NCBI GenBank assembly: GCA_030643345.1
Contig: DAOWMA010000133.1
Coordinates: 1-6,211 of the forward strand
Direction of reading: 5' to 3'
DNA length: 6,211 nt
Source: Spirochaetaceae bacterium
GTDB lineage: Bacteria > Spirochaetota > Spirochaetia > B11-G9
This document shows, piece by piece, positions 1 to 6,154 of the stretch. The translations under genes and the position numbers were made by a program. How positions within the stretch are numbered: position 1 is the stretch's first letter; each line of letters opens with the position of its first letter. Under the pieces are notes generated by a model, which saw only the letters and a list, made by a program, of their open reading frames with translations, made no database searches and had not been told where the DNA came from.

Positions 1-218
1 AAGAAAACATCACTTTCCTGGAATACTTTTCAGGAAAAGGAGTTAGAATTTTAGGTGGATTTGGAATAAATTCCAGAGAGCAGGTAAAAGCACTGGCTCC
101 CCACCTCTATGCATCAGTTGCAGGGACTGTATTTGTAAAAAAGATAGAAGAAGGAGGCGAAAATATATTATCAGATCTAGGGATTCTGGTATCAGAGCTG
201 ATCACCGATATAACGTAG
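1..218 (+). CDS. trpA: Tryptophan synthase alpha subunit, C-terminal fragment (5' end outside window)
   Basis: The frame beginning at base 3 is open for 71 codons to a TAG at 216-218. It reads through GGFGINSREQVKALAPHL and then VAGTVFVKKIEEGG. This is the end of the TIM barrel of the tryptophan synthase alpha chain: the GFGI loop after beta-7, the 'EQV' helix, and the beta-8 'vaGs-hydrophobic-V' phosphate-binding segment. The known role of the family is to cleave indole-3-glycerol phosphate to indole and glyceraldehyde-3-phosphate in the cytoplasm, together with TrpB. The catalytic Glu and Asp lie upstream of the window and cannot be checked. The last sense codons and the TAG run into a palindrome (arm starting at 215), so that repeat supplies the stop codon. 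The gene appears unrelated to the chemotaxis operon downstream. Confidence 0.85.
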   Translation, partial: ENITFLEYFSGKGVRILGGFGINSREQVKALAPHLYASVAGTVFVKKIEEGGENILSDLGILVSELITDIT

Positions 219-252
219 AGACGCAAAATCTTGCGTCTCTACAGTATATCGG
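205..252. repeat. Long imperfect palindrome with perfect 12-bp core arms; dispersed-repeat-like, possible terminator
   Basis: The core arms GTAGAGACGCAA (215-226) and TTGCGTCTCTAC (231-242) are perfect reverse complements around a 4-base loop, AATC. After a 2x2 mismatch (AC/AG), an outer pair CCGATATA (205-212) and TATATCGG (245-252) adds 8 more base pairs, giving 20 paired positions. No T-run follows, so it is a poor rho-independent terminator, although the transcript hairpin could still stabilise the trpA 3' end or block read-through. From memory, a GTAGAGACGCA...TGCGTCTCTAC palindrome occurs as a dispersed repeat in several bacterial phyla. That identification is recollection only. The trpA stop codon lies inside the left arm. 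Confidence 0.75.
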
Positions 253-318
253 GTCTGTCCCGGCACTTCATATCAGGTAAATGTATATTCCTCGATAATT
301 TTTAAAAATACCTTGCGA

Positions 319-348
319 TTTACATAAATTTTCATAATACTGTATGAT
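319..348 (+). promoter_or_regulatory. Candidate sigma70-type promoter for the chemotaxis operon
   Basis: TTTACA (319-324) matches 5 of 6 bases of the -35 consensus. It is separated by 18 bp from TATGAT (343-348), which matches 5 of 6 of the -10 consensus. An A/T-rich tract, including the 12-bp palindrome ATTTTTAAAAAT at 298-309, lies just upstream and could act as an UP element. Transcription would begin near 355, about 30 bases before the GTG at 385. AT-rich DNA yields such matches by chance, so this is only a candidate. I did not find a convincing flagellar sigma28 or sigma54 site. The rest of 253-384 shows no gene. Confidence 0.45.
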
Positions 349-384
349 GAATATGTTGAAAAACTCAAATGTAAGGACGTAGAT

Positions 385-1167
385 GTGAAGCCAGCCTATT
401 CGATAATTATTATTGCCTTTATTATTACTATAGCAGAAATATTCTATAATAATATATTTCTGAATATTACTGCTGGAATGTTGCTTCTTATTGCAATATT
501 TCTATCTGTTAAAATATTGCACAAAGCTGAAACCAGGAGAAATAATGAAAACCGTTTATCCCTGGAAAAAATTAAGGAAGAAAGAAACAAATATAAAGAG
601 GAAATTGAGCATTCAAAAGAGAAAAACGCAGAGATAATGGATAAATATGAAATATCCATCAACATGAAAGATACCATGAACAGACTGCTTACTGAACTGG
701 ATATAACAACACCCATTATAGAAAAACTCTCGATTGTAATAATAGATAAAAGTGAAGAATCAACACTTAATGCAACAGAAAAAATATTTACAATTGTGGG
801 AGAAAGCCAGGAAGTAAGTAATGATATACAAATTTTACTTGCAGATATGAGCAAGGGTGACCACAGCCTGGAGCAGGAGATTGACAAGCTTCTTGCAGAA
901 GTTGAGGATTTTGAGGTTATTGTAGTTAAAGTTGAAAAGCTTAAAACCAGTTACGAAATTAGGAAGAAATTTATTTCTCTTAAACAAAAATATGGATTAC
1001 AGGAAAGAGATGACATAGGAGTAATAAGTACAGATCTTCTTGCAAATGCTTCTAAAGTTTTTACGGTTCGGGAAGAATGGATCGCATTAGACCTGGAATT
1101 GAATGAAAGCCAATTGAAGAAAACTGATGGAAAAGAAAACCTTCATGGAGATATAACACTTTTCTAA
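385..1167 (+). CDS. Membrane-anchored coiled-coil protein with receptor-like helical region, function unknown
   Basis: This 260-residue protein starts at GTG 385, preceded by AAGGA (373-377) with a 7-base spacer. Two hydrophobic helices, at about residues 5-21 and 27-45, form an N-terminal hairpin with a very short loop (YNNIFLN) and no periplasmic sensor domain. A highly charged coiled-coil stretch follows at about 46-95. A helical region at about 109-186 has the phrasing IIDKSEESTLNATEKIFTIV, with small residues and Glu pairs on a heptad-like pattern reminiscent of the signalling and methylation helices of methyl-accepting chemotaxis proteins. The canonical receptor hairpin tip is absent. 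It is the first gene of the chemotaxis operon, 14 bases ahead of the ATG at 1182, so a role in receptor assembly or scaffolding is inferred. I do not recognise a named family. A cytoplasmic-facing membrane receptor lacking a sensor domain is one possibility, and a membrane tether for the CheA complex is another. Confidence 0.7.
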   Translation: MKPAYSIIIIAFIITIAEIFYNNIFLNITAGMLLLIAIFLSVKILHKAETRRNNENRLSLEKIKEERNKYKEEIEHSKEKNAEIMDKYEISINMKDTMNRLLTELDITTPIIEKLSIVIIDKSEESTLNATEKIFTIVGESQEVSNDIQILLADMSKGDHSLEQEIDKLLAEVEDFEVIVVKVEKLKTSYEIRKKFISLKQKYGLQERDDIGVISTDLLANASKVFTVREEWIALDLELNESQLKKTDGKENLHGDITLF

Positions 1168-1181
1168 AAGGATAGGAGAAA

Positions 1182-1252
1182 ATGAGTTATCAAAAGTTAA
1201 TTGAAATGCTGAATAATTTTACCCCCGGGACTTAATAGAACAAGTATCCATT
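1182..1252 (+). pseudogene. cheA: Out-of-frame 5' end of cheA (apparent -1 frameshift at CCCCCGGG)
   Basis: ATG at 1182 follows AAGGA (1168-1172) and AGGAG (1174-1178) and opens a 17-codon frame, MSYQKLIEMLNNFTPGT, ending at TAA 1233-1235. The long cheA frame is shifted by one base and is closed upstream by a TAA at 1214-1216. If one base is added to the CCCCCGGG run (1222-1229), or the ribosome steps back by one there, translation passes directly into DLIEQVSI and then the codon at 1253. This yields a coherent helical N-terminus about 24 residues longer. The GTG at 1253 has no Shine-Dalgarno of its own. The likeliest explanation is a single-base loss, either a real mutation or a sequence error. 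A programmed shift is less likely. A true 17-residue leader peptide is an alternative. Confidence 0.65.
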
Positions 1253-3622
1253 GTGGAAGAAATTGAGACTCTTTTAACAACAGAGGGAATAGAAAAAAAA
1301 GAAAAGGAAGTCTTGAATCATGTTGTACAGAAATTTAAGCTCCTCATAAAAGAAGGCCCTGATGAAGAAATTATTAACTCAATAAAAAGTCTCACATCCG
1401 CATTGGCAGCAAAAAAAGCTAAATCTGAAAAGAAAGATCATAATATTATAGAAGATATGGAGATTTTAGTATCATTCATATCCGAAACAACTGAACACCT
1501 GGATAATATTGAAGCAAAAACAGTCTCTTTGGAAGATAATGCAGATCCGGAAACGATAAATGAGATTTTCAGATCTATGCATACGATAAAAGGCGTTGCT
1601 TCCTTTCTTGGTTTGAATAAAATTAAAAACTTAAGCCATGCTCTTGAAAATCTACTTGATAACCTTAGAGATAATAAAATTTCAATTAGTTCAAATCTTA
1701 TAGACATACTCCTGGCAGGAACAGACACGCTTAATCAAATTATGGAGGAACTTGAAGCCTGGGCCGGCAGCTTCAAAGATGATGTAATAACCGAAATTTT
1801 TGTATCGGAAGTGGAAATAGAGGAAAATCTTTTAAAAATAAAAAATTTTGGAGACACAAAACCCGATGTTCCGGCTGTTCCTGAAGATGAGCTGATTACT
1901 CCTGAAATGACAAAACAGTTTGCAGAAGAGTCTTCAGAACTCCTGGATACAGTTGAACATAGTATCCTTGAACTGGAAAAAGCTCCGGAGAATCTTAAAT
2001 TTATTGAAGAACCTTTCAGGCTTATACATACAATAAAAGGGAATTCCGGTTTTTTCTGGTTTCAAAAGATAGAAAAAATCTGTATGGGTATAGAAACAGT
2101 TTTTGATACTCTTCGAAAAAAAGAAAGGGTAGCCGACCACCCGATTATATCTTCACTCCTGTCTTCTATAGATTTAATTCGGGAGTCTCTGAATGAAATT
2201 GCAGCGGGGAAGCTTGATGATGCCAGAAACCCGGAAATTGATACAAAATATCACGACTCCCTGGGTAATATTCTTATAGGAATGGGTGCTGCAACAGAGT
2301 ACAGCATAGAAGAAGCTCTAAATGTGCAGCAAAAAAAGCTTGGTGAAATCCTGGTGGAAAAAGGAAACGTTACCGAAGAGCAACTGGATAAAGCTCTGCA
2401 AAAACAAGGAAAAAAACAAAATCTACAGATAGCCGGAAGCAAATCACTGATAAAAAAGCAGGACATCAGGGTTAGCACAGAACGCCTTGATAAATTATTT
2501 AATCTGGTAGGAGAGCTTATTACAGCAGAAACAATGGTTATTCATAATCCTGAACTGGAAGGTCTTGAACTTAATCATTTTCAGCAATCTCTAACCGCTT
2601 TATCAAAAATAACAAAAGAGATACAGGAAGTTACAATGGCCATCAGGATGATTCCCCTTGACGGCCTGTTTAATAAAATGAGACGCCTTATACGTGATCT
2701 ATCAAAGAAATTTGATAAAGAAATCACCTTTCTGATAAGTGGCGAGGAAACCGAAATGGATAGGAATGTAATCGATCAAATTTCTGACCCCCTTGTTCAT
2801 ATTATCCGAAATGCAATTGATCATGGAATCGAGAAAGCAGACAAGCGAAAACAGAATGGGAAAGACCCTGCTGGAACTATCAAATTAAATGCAAAATATG
2901 AGGGAAATGAGATTTGGATATCAATTATTGATGATGGCGGAGGATTAAACAGAGATCGAATATCTGAAATTGCTGTTGAAAGGAATCTGCTAACATCAGA
3001 TCAGGTTCTTACCAAACCGGATGCAGAAATATGGCCATTAATATTTGAACCTGGATTCTCAACAAATGAAGTAGTATCAGAAATTTCCGGTCGTGGTGTT
3101 GGAATGGATGTTGTAAAAAAGAATATTGAAAAACTAAGAGGCAAGGTGGAGATTATAAGTGAAACCAATAAGGGTACAACTTTTATCCTGCAGATTCCTC
3201 TGACTTTAGCAATTCTTGATGGAATACTCTTCAGGTCTGGCGAAATGCTCTGCTCCATACCTACAACAGATATTATTGAATTCCATAAACCGGAAAAGCA
3301 CCAGATAACAACAACAAGAACCAATCAACAGGTTTTAAAGCTTAGAGATGAGATAATTCCACTTGTTAAACTTTCCGATTTTTACGAGCTGTCATCAGGA
3401 ATCAGGGAATATACAGAAGGGATTCTGATAATTGCTACAGCCTATGAAAAGACAATTGCAATTCTTGTTGACGAGATAATAGGAAACAGACAATTTGTTA
3501 TTAAAGCTCTCCCGGAATATCTTAATGAAGTTAAGGCTGTGTCAGGTTACAGCATCCTGGGAGGCGGCGATGTTTGTCTGGTAATTGATACCGGCGCTTT
3601 CATAAATCAGGTACTGGAGTAA
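1253..3622 (+). CDS. cheA: Chemotaxis histidine kinase CheA with two Hpt domains and a tandem linker repeat
   Basis: In-frame part is 789 residues from a GTG at 1253; the authentic start is probably ATG 1182, through a frameshift. Residues 1-60 are a charged helical lead-in. Hpt1 spans about 65-170, with phosphoacceptor H110 in HTIKG plus K113, H129 and E132, matching the E. coli P1 spacing 48/51/67/70. Hpt2 spans about 215-320, with H259, K262 and E281, but Met278 replaces the second His. Two 26-residue repeats (337-362, 363-388) fill the place where P2 normally sits. The dimerisation helices are at about 400-480. The kinase domain has an N-box HIIRNAIDHG (516-525), G1 DDGGG (560-564), FEPGFST (598-604) and G2 SGRGVGMDV (612-620), all intact. 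A CheW-like domain (about 650-789) couples to receptors. The family autophosphorylates an Hpt His from ATP and passes phosphate to CheY and CheB in the cytoplasmic receptor array. All kinase boxes are present, so the core should be active if translated. Confidence 0.95.
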   Translation: MEEIETLLTTEGIEKKEKEVLNHVVQKFKLLIKEGPDEEIINSIKSLTSALAAKKAKSEKKDHNIIEDMEILVSFISETTEHLDNIEAKTVSLEDNADPETINEIFRSMHTIKGVASFLGLNKIKNLSHALENLLDNLRDNKISISSNLIDILLAGTDTLNQIMEELEAWAGSFKDDVITEIFVSEVEIEENLLKIKNFGDTKPDVPAVPEDELITPEMTKQFAEESSELLDTVEHSILELEKAPENLKFIEEPFRLIHTIKGNSGFFWFQKIEKICMGIETVFDTLRKKERVADHPIISSLLSSIDLIRESLNEIAAGKLDDARNPEIDTKYHDSLGNILIGMGAATEYSIEEALNVQQKKLGEILVEKGNVTEEQLDKALQKQGKKQNLQIAGSKSLIKKQDIRVSTERLDKLFNLVGELITAETMVIHNPELEGLELNHFQQSLTALSKITKEIQEVTMAIRMIPLDGLFNKMRRLIRDLSKKFDKEITFLISGEETEMDRNVIDQISDPLVHIIRNAIDHGIEKADKRKQNGKDPAGTIKLNAKYEGNEIWISIIDDGGGLNRDRISEIAVERNLLTSDQVLTKPDAEIWPLIFEPGFSTNEVVSEISGRGVGMDVVKKNIEKLRGKVEIISETNKGTTFILQIPLTLAILDGILFRSGEMLCSIPTTDIIEFHKPEKHQITTTRTNQQVLKLRDEIIPLVKLSDFYELSSGIREYTEGILIIATAYEKTIAILVDEIIGNRQFVIKALPEYLNEVKAVSGYSILGGGDVCLVIDTGAFINQVLE
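2261..2416 (+). repeat. Tandem 26-residue repeat within CheA (MshEN-like 'LGEILVEKG' motif)
   Basis: Two abutting 78-base units, 2261-2338 and 2339-2416, encode residues 337-362 and 363-388. They share 12 of 26 residues by eye, including the skeleton LG-IL---G--TE-----AL--Q-KK. The second copy, LGEILVEKGNVTEEQLDKAL, is the typical phrasing of the N-terminal motif of GspE/PilB-type ATPases (MshEN and related domains). Some MshEN domains bind cyclic di-GMP. The first copy is more diverged (LIGMGAATEY). The DNA of the two units differs at many positions, so the duplication is old. The repeat sits between Hpt2 and the dimerisation domain. Confidence 0.75.
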
Positions 3623-3625
3623 AGA

Positions 3626-4465
3626 TTGAACACAAATATGGTACTTATTACAGAGAAAGAGTTTAAACAAATTTCCACATTGCTTTATAAAAATTTTGGA
3701 ATAAATTTGACAGACAAAAAGCAAACCCTTGTAAGAGGTAGATTAAACAAAATCATTAGAACAAAAGGGTATAACACCTTTACTAATTATTACAATGCTA
3801 TACAAGCAGATAAATCAGGCATGCTCCAAATAGAGCTGGCAGATCATCTTTCAACCAATCATTCATATTTTTTCAGAGAAAATGAACACTTTAAATATCT
3901 TACTATAAATACATTTCCGGAAATTGAAAGATTAAATATATTGAAGGATCCGTCTGAACTCAGAATGTGGTGTGCGGGATGTGCTGCCGGAGAAGAACCT
4001 TACACTTTGGCAATACTCCTTAAAGAATATTTTGGTAATAAACTTATAGGGACTAAACCGGTTATTCTTGCAACTGACATATCTACCACTGCATTAAGTA
4101 CTGCAAAAAGCGGCATATATACAGAGGATAAATTAAAATCAATGCCTGCAAAATATCTTGATAAATACTTTAATAAAATTGGAGATGGTAAATACAGTGT
4201 AAAAACATCTCTTAGAAATCTTATTCTGTTTAAGCGATTGAACCTGATGAGAGATACATTCCCTTTCAAAAACAAATTCCATATTATTTTTTGTAGAAAT
4301 GTAATGATATATTTTGATAAAGAAACAAGAGAAACTCTTATTTCAAAATATCATAGGGATTTAACTGATAATGGTATTCTATTTATAGGGCACAGTGAAA
4401 CTATTGGAAGAAATTCATCTCAATTCAAATATATAATACCGGCAGTCTACAGAAAAATAGGATGA
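3626..4465 (+). CDS. cheR: Chemotaxis receptor glutamate O-methyltransferase CheR
   Basis: The protein has 279 residues, the usual size for the family. The TTG start at 3626 is chosen because GGAG (3616-3619, inside the cheA end) lies 6 bases before it. An ATG at 3638, four codons in, is the alternative but has a weaker upstream site. The N-terminal helical domain carries LSTNHSYFFRENEHF (75-89), the conserved T-N and FFRE signature. The SAM-binding loop is WCAGCAAGEEPYTLA (115-129), followed by LATDIS (148-153), the beta-subdomain (about 165-210), FCRNVMIYFD (222-231) and LFIGHSETI (252-260). The family methylates specific glutamates on receptor cytoplasmic helices using S-adenosylmethionine, opposing CheB. 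No TPR or other C-terminal extension is present. It begins 3 bases after the cheA stop and overlaps cheB by 4 bases, so it should be co-transcribed and translationally coupled. Confidence 0.96.
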   Translation: MNTNMVLITEKEFKQISTLLYKNFGINLTDKKQTLVRGRLNKIIRTKGYNTFTNYYNAIQADKSGMLQIELADHLSTNHSYFFRENEHFKYLTINTFPEIERLNILKDPSELRMWCAGCAAGEEPYTLAILLKEYFGNKLIGTKPVILATDISTTALSTAKSGIYTEDKLKSMPAKYLDKYFNKIGDGKYSVKTSLRNLILFKRLNLMRDTFPFKNKFHIIFCRNVMIYFDKETRETLISKYHRDLTDNGILFIGHSETIGRNSSQFKYIIPAVYRKIG

Positions 4466-5514
4466 GTAAAATAAAAGTACTTATAGTTGATGACTCTGCT
4501 CTGGTTCGAAGTATCCTGTCAAAAGGACTATCAAAAGATCCTGAAATAGAAGTGATCGGGACTGCTGCAGATGTCTATATTGCCCGGAATGAGATTGTTA
4601 ATAAAAACCCGGATGTTATTACTCTCGATGTTGAGATGCCCAAAATGGATGGTGTTGAATTTTTAAAAAGACTTATGCCTCAGTATCCGGTTCCCGTAAT
4701 AATGGTATCAGCCATGACCGGTCCAAAGGCATCTATAACAATTGAGGCTCTGGAAAGCGGTGCTATAGATTATGTACTTAAACCATCATCCAGTTTCGGA
4801 AATAAACTAAACGACATGATTGATGAACTTATTATCAAATTAAAGGTTGCTGCAAAAACTGACGTATCAGGATGGAAAAATAATAATTACAAAGGAATTA
4901 ATAAGGAATCTCATCAAAAAATCCTCCATGGAGGCACCGATAAAATACTGGTAATCGGAGCATCTACAGGGGGGACTGTAGCCTTAAGGAAAATTGTAGA
5001 ACAGTTCCCTGCTAACATGCCGGGAACAGTTATTGTACAGCATATGCCCGCCGGCTTTACTAAAATGTTTGCAGAAAAACTGGATAAAGTTTCCAAAGTT
5101 TCTGTAAAAGAAGCTAAAACAGGAGATAGAATTCTACGAGGTACAGTGCTGGTTGCTCCGGGGGGAGAATCTCATTTAAAAGTAGTTCGAACAGGAGGTC
5201 AATACAGAATAAAATGTTTTGAAGGAGAAAAAGTTAACGGACATAAACCTTCTGTCGGCGTTCTGTTTGACTCTGTTGCAAAACATGTTGGCCCAAATGC
5301 TGTTGGTGTTATTCTAACAGGAATGGGAAGAGACGGAGCATTTGAATTAAAGAATATGCGAAATGCAGGTGCAAGAACAATTGCCCAGGATAAAAAGACC
5401 TCCATAGTTTTTGGAATGCCAATGGAAGCATGGAAATGCGGAGGGGCAGAGGAGCTTGTACCACTACAAAACATCACTGATCGCCTGATAGCTATTATTG
5501 AGGGTATGAAATAA
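4462..5514 (+). CDS. cheB: Chemotaxis response regulator methylesterase/deamidase CheB
   Basis: The protein has 350 residues, normal for the family. ATG 4462 overlaps the cheR stop as ATGA, and no strong Shine-Dalgarno is seen, so coupled initiation is likely. The receiver domain (1-125) has D10-D11, phosphoacceptor D56 in LDVEMPKMDG, the S83 switch position and K107 followed by P. A polar hinge (about 131-158) leads to the methylesterase domain with the catalytic triad S168 (GASTGG), H194 (VQHMP) and D291 (TGMGRDG). The numbering is close to E. coli Ser164/His190/Asp286. The family removes methyl groups from receptor glutamyl esters once phosphorylated by CheA, and in some bacteria also deamidates glutamines. 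All key residues are intact. Together with CheR it provides adaptation. Confidence 0.97.
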   Translation: MSKIKVLIVDDSALVRSILSKGLSKDPEIEVIGTAADVYIARNEIVNKNPDVITLDVEMPKMDGVEFLKRLMPQYPVPVIMVSAMTGPKASITIEALESGAIDYVLKPSSSFGNKLNDMIDELIIKLKVAAKTDVSGWKNNNYKGINKESHQKILHGGTDKILVIGASTGGTVALRKIVEQFPANMPGTVIVQHMPAGFTKMFAEKLDKVSKVSVKEAKTGDRILRGTVLVAPGGESHLKVVRTGGQYRIKCFEGEKVNGHKPSVGVLFDSVAKHVGPNAVGVILTGMGRDGAFELKNMRNAGARTIAQDKKTSIVFGMPMEAWKCGGAEELVPLQNITDRLIAIIEGMK

Positions 5515-5990
5515 TGAGATATGATATTGGCATAGGACATATAAAAGCAACATCAAAACCTGGAGATGAGATAAAAACCTATGCACTGGGTTCCTGTATA
5601 GCGGTAATGCTGTACGATAAAAAAGCAAAAATTGCAGGAATGATTCATATTGCATTACCGGACAGTGCAGTAAATTCCGAAAAAGCACAATCTCTTCCGG
5701 GTTACTTTGTAAACACAGGATTACCACTTCTTTTAACAGAATTTAAAAAGCTGGGGAGGAATCGAAAAACAACAGTAATAAAAATTGCCGGCGGTTCCAG
5801 TATTATGGATGAAAATAAAACTTTTGATATTGGCAAACGAAATGCAATTGCAGTTAAGCGCTTTCTTTGGAAACAGGGGCTTGGAGTTATGAAAGAGGAT
5901 ATTGGCGGGAATATAAGCAGAACAGTATCAATAAATACTGATACAGGAAGAGTTCTTCTGTCAAATGCAAAAAATAAATGGGAATTATAA
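5514..5990 (+). CDS. cheD: Chemoreceptor glutamine deamidase CheD
   Basis: The protein has 158 residues, typical for CheD. ATG 5514 overlaps the cheB stop by one base (TAATG), with GAGGG at 5500-5504 nine bases upstream. The catalytic signature is present: T22, C28 in TYALGSCIAV and H45 in GMIHIALP, corresponding to the Thr/Cys/His of the characterised Thermotoga CheD. The further family motifs PGYFVNTGLP, IAGGSSIM, FDIGKRNA and EDIGGNISRTVSINTDTG are all present. The family hydrolyses receptor glutamine side chains to glutamate, creating methylation sites for CheR. In Bacillus and Thermotoga it also binds CheC/CheX-family phosphatases and stimulates them. A cheX-like gene two positions downstream makes such a partnership plausible here. 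The end of the gene contributes the first bases of the downstream ribosome binding site. Confidence 0.96.
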   Translation: MRYDIGIGHIKATSKPGDEIKTYALGSCIAVMLYDKKAKIAGMIHIALPDSAVNSEKAQSLPGYFVNTGLPLLLTEFKKLGRNRKTTVIKIAGGSSIMDENKTFDIGKRNAIAVKRFLWKQGLGVMKEDIGGNISRTVSINTDTGRVLLSNAKNKWEL

Positions 5991-6005
5991 GGAGGGGGGA
6001 CTATG
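5989..6005 (+). promoter_or_regulatory. Strong Shine-Dalgarno and ATG left at the broken cheY
   Basis: AAGGAGG (5989-5995, continuing as GGGG to 5999) is a near-perfect anti-SD complement, 7 bases before ATG 6003. This is the best ribosome binding site in the window, which suggests an originally highly expressed gene. It now serves a frame of only 14 codons, ending at TGA 6045-6047. Confidence 0.75.
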
Positions 6006-6150
6006 AAATACAAAAGATATTCCTGTAGTGGTCATCTCAAGCCTTGACAATACAGTTCTGGAAGAAAGATTAAAAAGAGAAGGAGTTATAGCTGTAATCG
6101 GTAAACCCTTAAGTCCCGCAAAAGTTCTTGATTTTATGGATGAGGAGTAG
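6003..6150 (+). pseudogene. cheY: CheY remnant: start codon plus C-terminal part only, frameshifted
   Basis: ATG 6003 reads MKYKRYSCSGHLKP and stops at TGA 6045-6047. In another frame, from about 6013 to TAG 6148-6150, the protein KDIPVVVISSLDNTVLEERL continues into VIAVIGKPLSPAKVLDFMDEE. That is the beta4-alpha4-beta5-alpha5 end of a CheY-type receiver, with the switch Ser in VVVISS and the conserved Lys-Pro in GKPLS. The acidic pocket and phosphoacceptor Asp, normally in the first 60 or so residues, are absent. A normal CheY is about 120 residues, so roughly 70-75 codons appear missing between MKYK and DIP. The junction lies in an A-run, as expected of a short-homology deletion or an assembly collapse. 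It sits exactly where a cheY is expected, between cheD and cheX. A GTG at 6028 could start a 40-residue fragment but has no ribosome binding site. Confidence 0.8.
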
Positions 6151-6154
6151 ATAG

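Noticed and set aside
250..262. Small hairpin CGGG-TCTGT-CCCG after the palindrome, as a terminator stem
   Set aside because: Only four base pairs, it overlaps the outer palindrome arm, and no T-run follows.
250..275. A GGCAC element (262-266) resembling the -24 half of a sigma54 promoter
   Set aside because: The required GC-containing -12 half is absent at the right spacing (ATCAG instead of TTGCA).
444..887. Reverse-strand open frame opposite the membrane protein gene
   Set aside because: Low-complexity Ser/Ile/Leu-rich translation with no recognisable motif or ribosome site. It mirrors the codon pattern of the coding strand gene. The same holds for other reverse frames opposite cheA, cheR, cheB and cheD.
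1221..1231. Canonical X-XXY-YYZ slippery heptamer for programmed -1 frameshifting
   Set aside because: C-CCC-GGG allows the P-site CCC to re-pair, but the A-site GGG would move onto CGG, which mismatches, and I see no obvious stimulatory stem-loop just downstream. I keep it only as a minor possibility.
1182..1235. 17-codon frame as an attenuator leader peptide
   Set aside because: No run of regulatory codons and no terminator/antiterminator hairpins follow. The sequence continues smoothly into the CheA N-terminus after a one-base shift.
6028..6150. Independent small gene starting at GTG 6028
   Set aside because: No Shine-Dalgarno upstream, and the product is simply the last strands and helices of a receiver domain, so it is a gene remnant.
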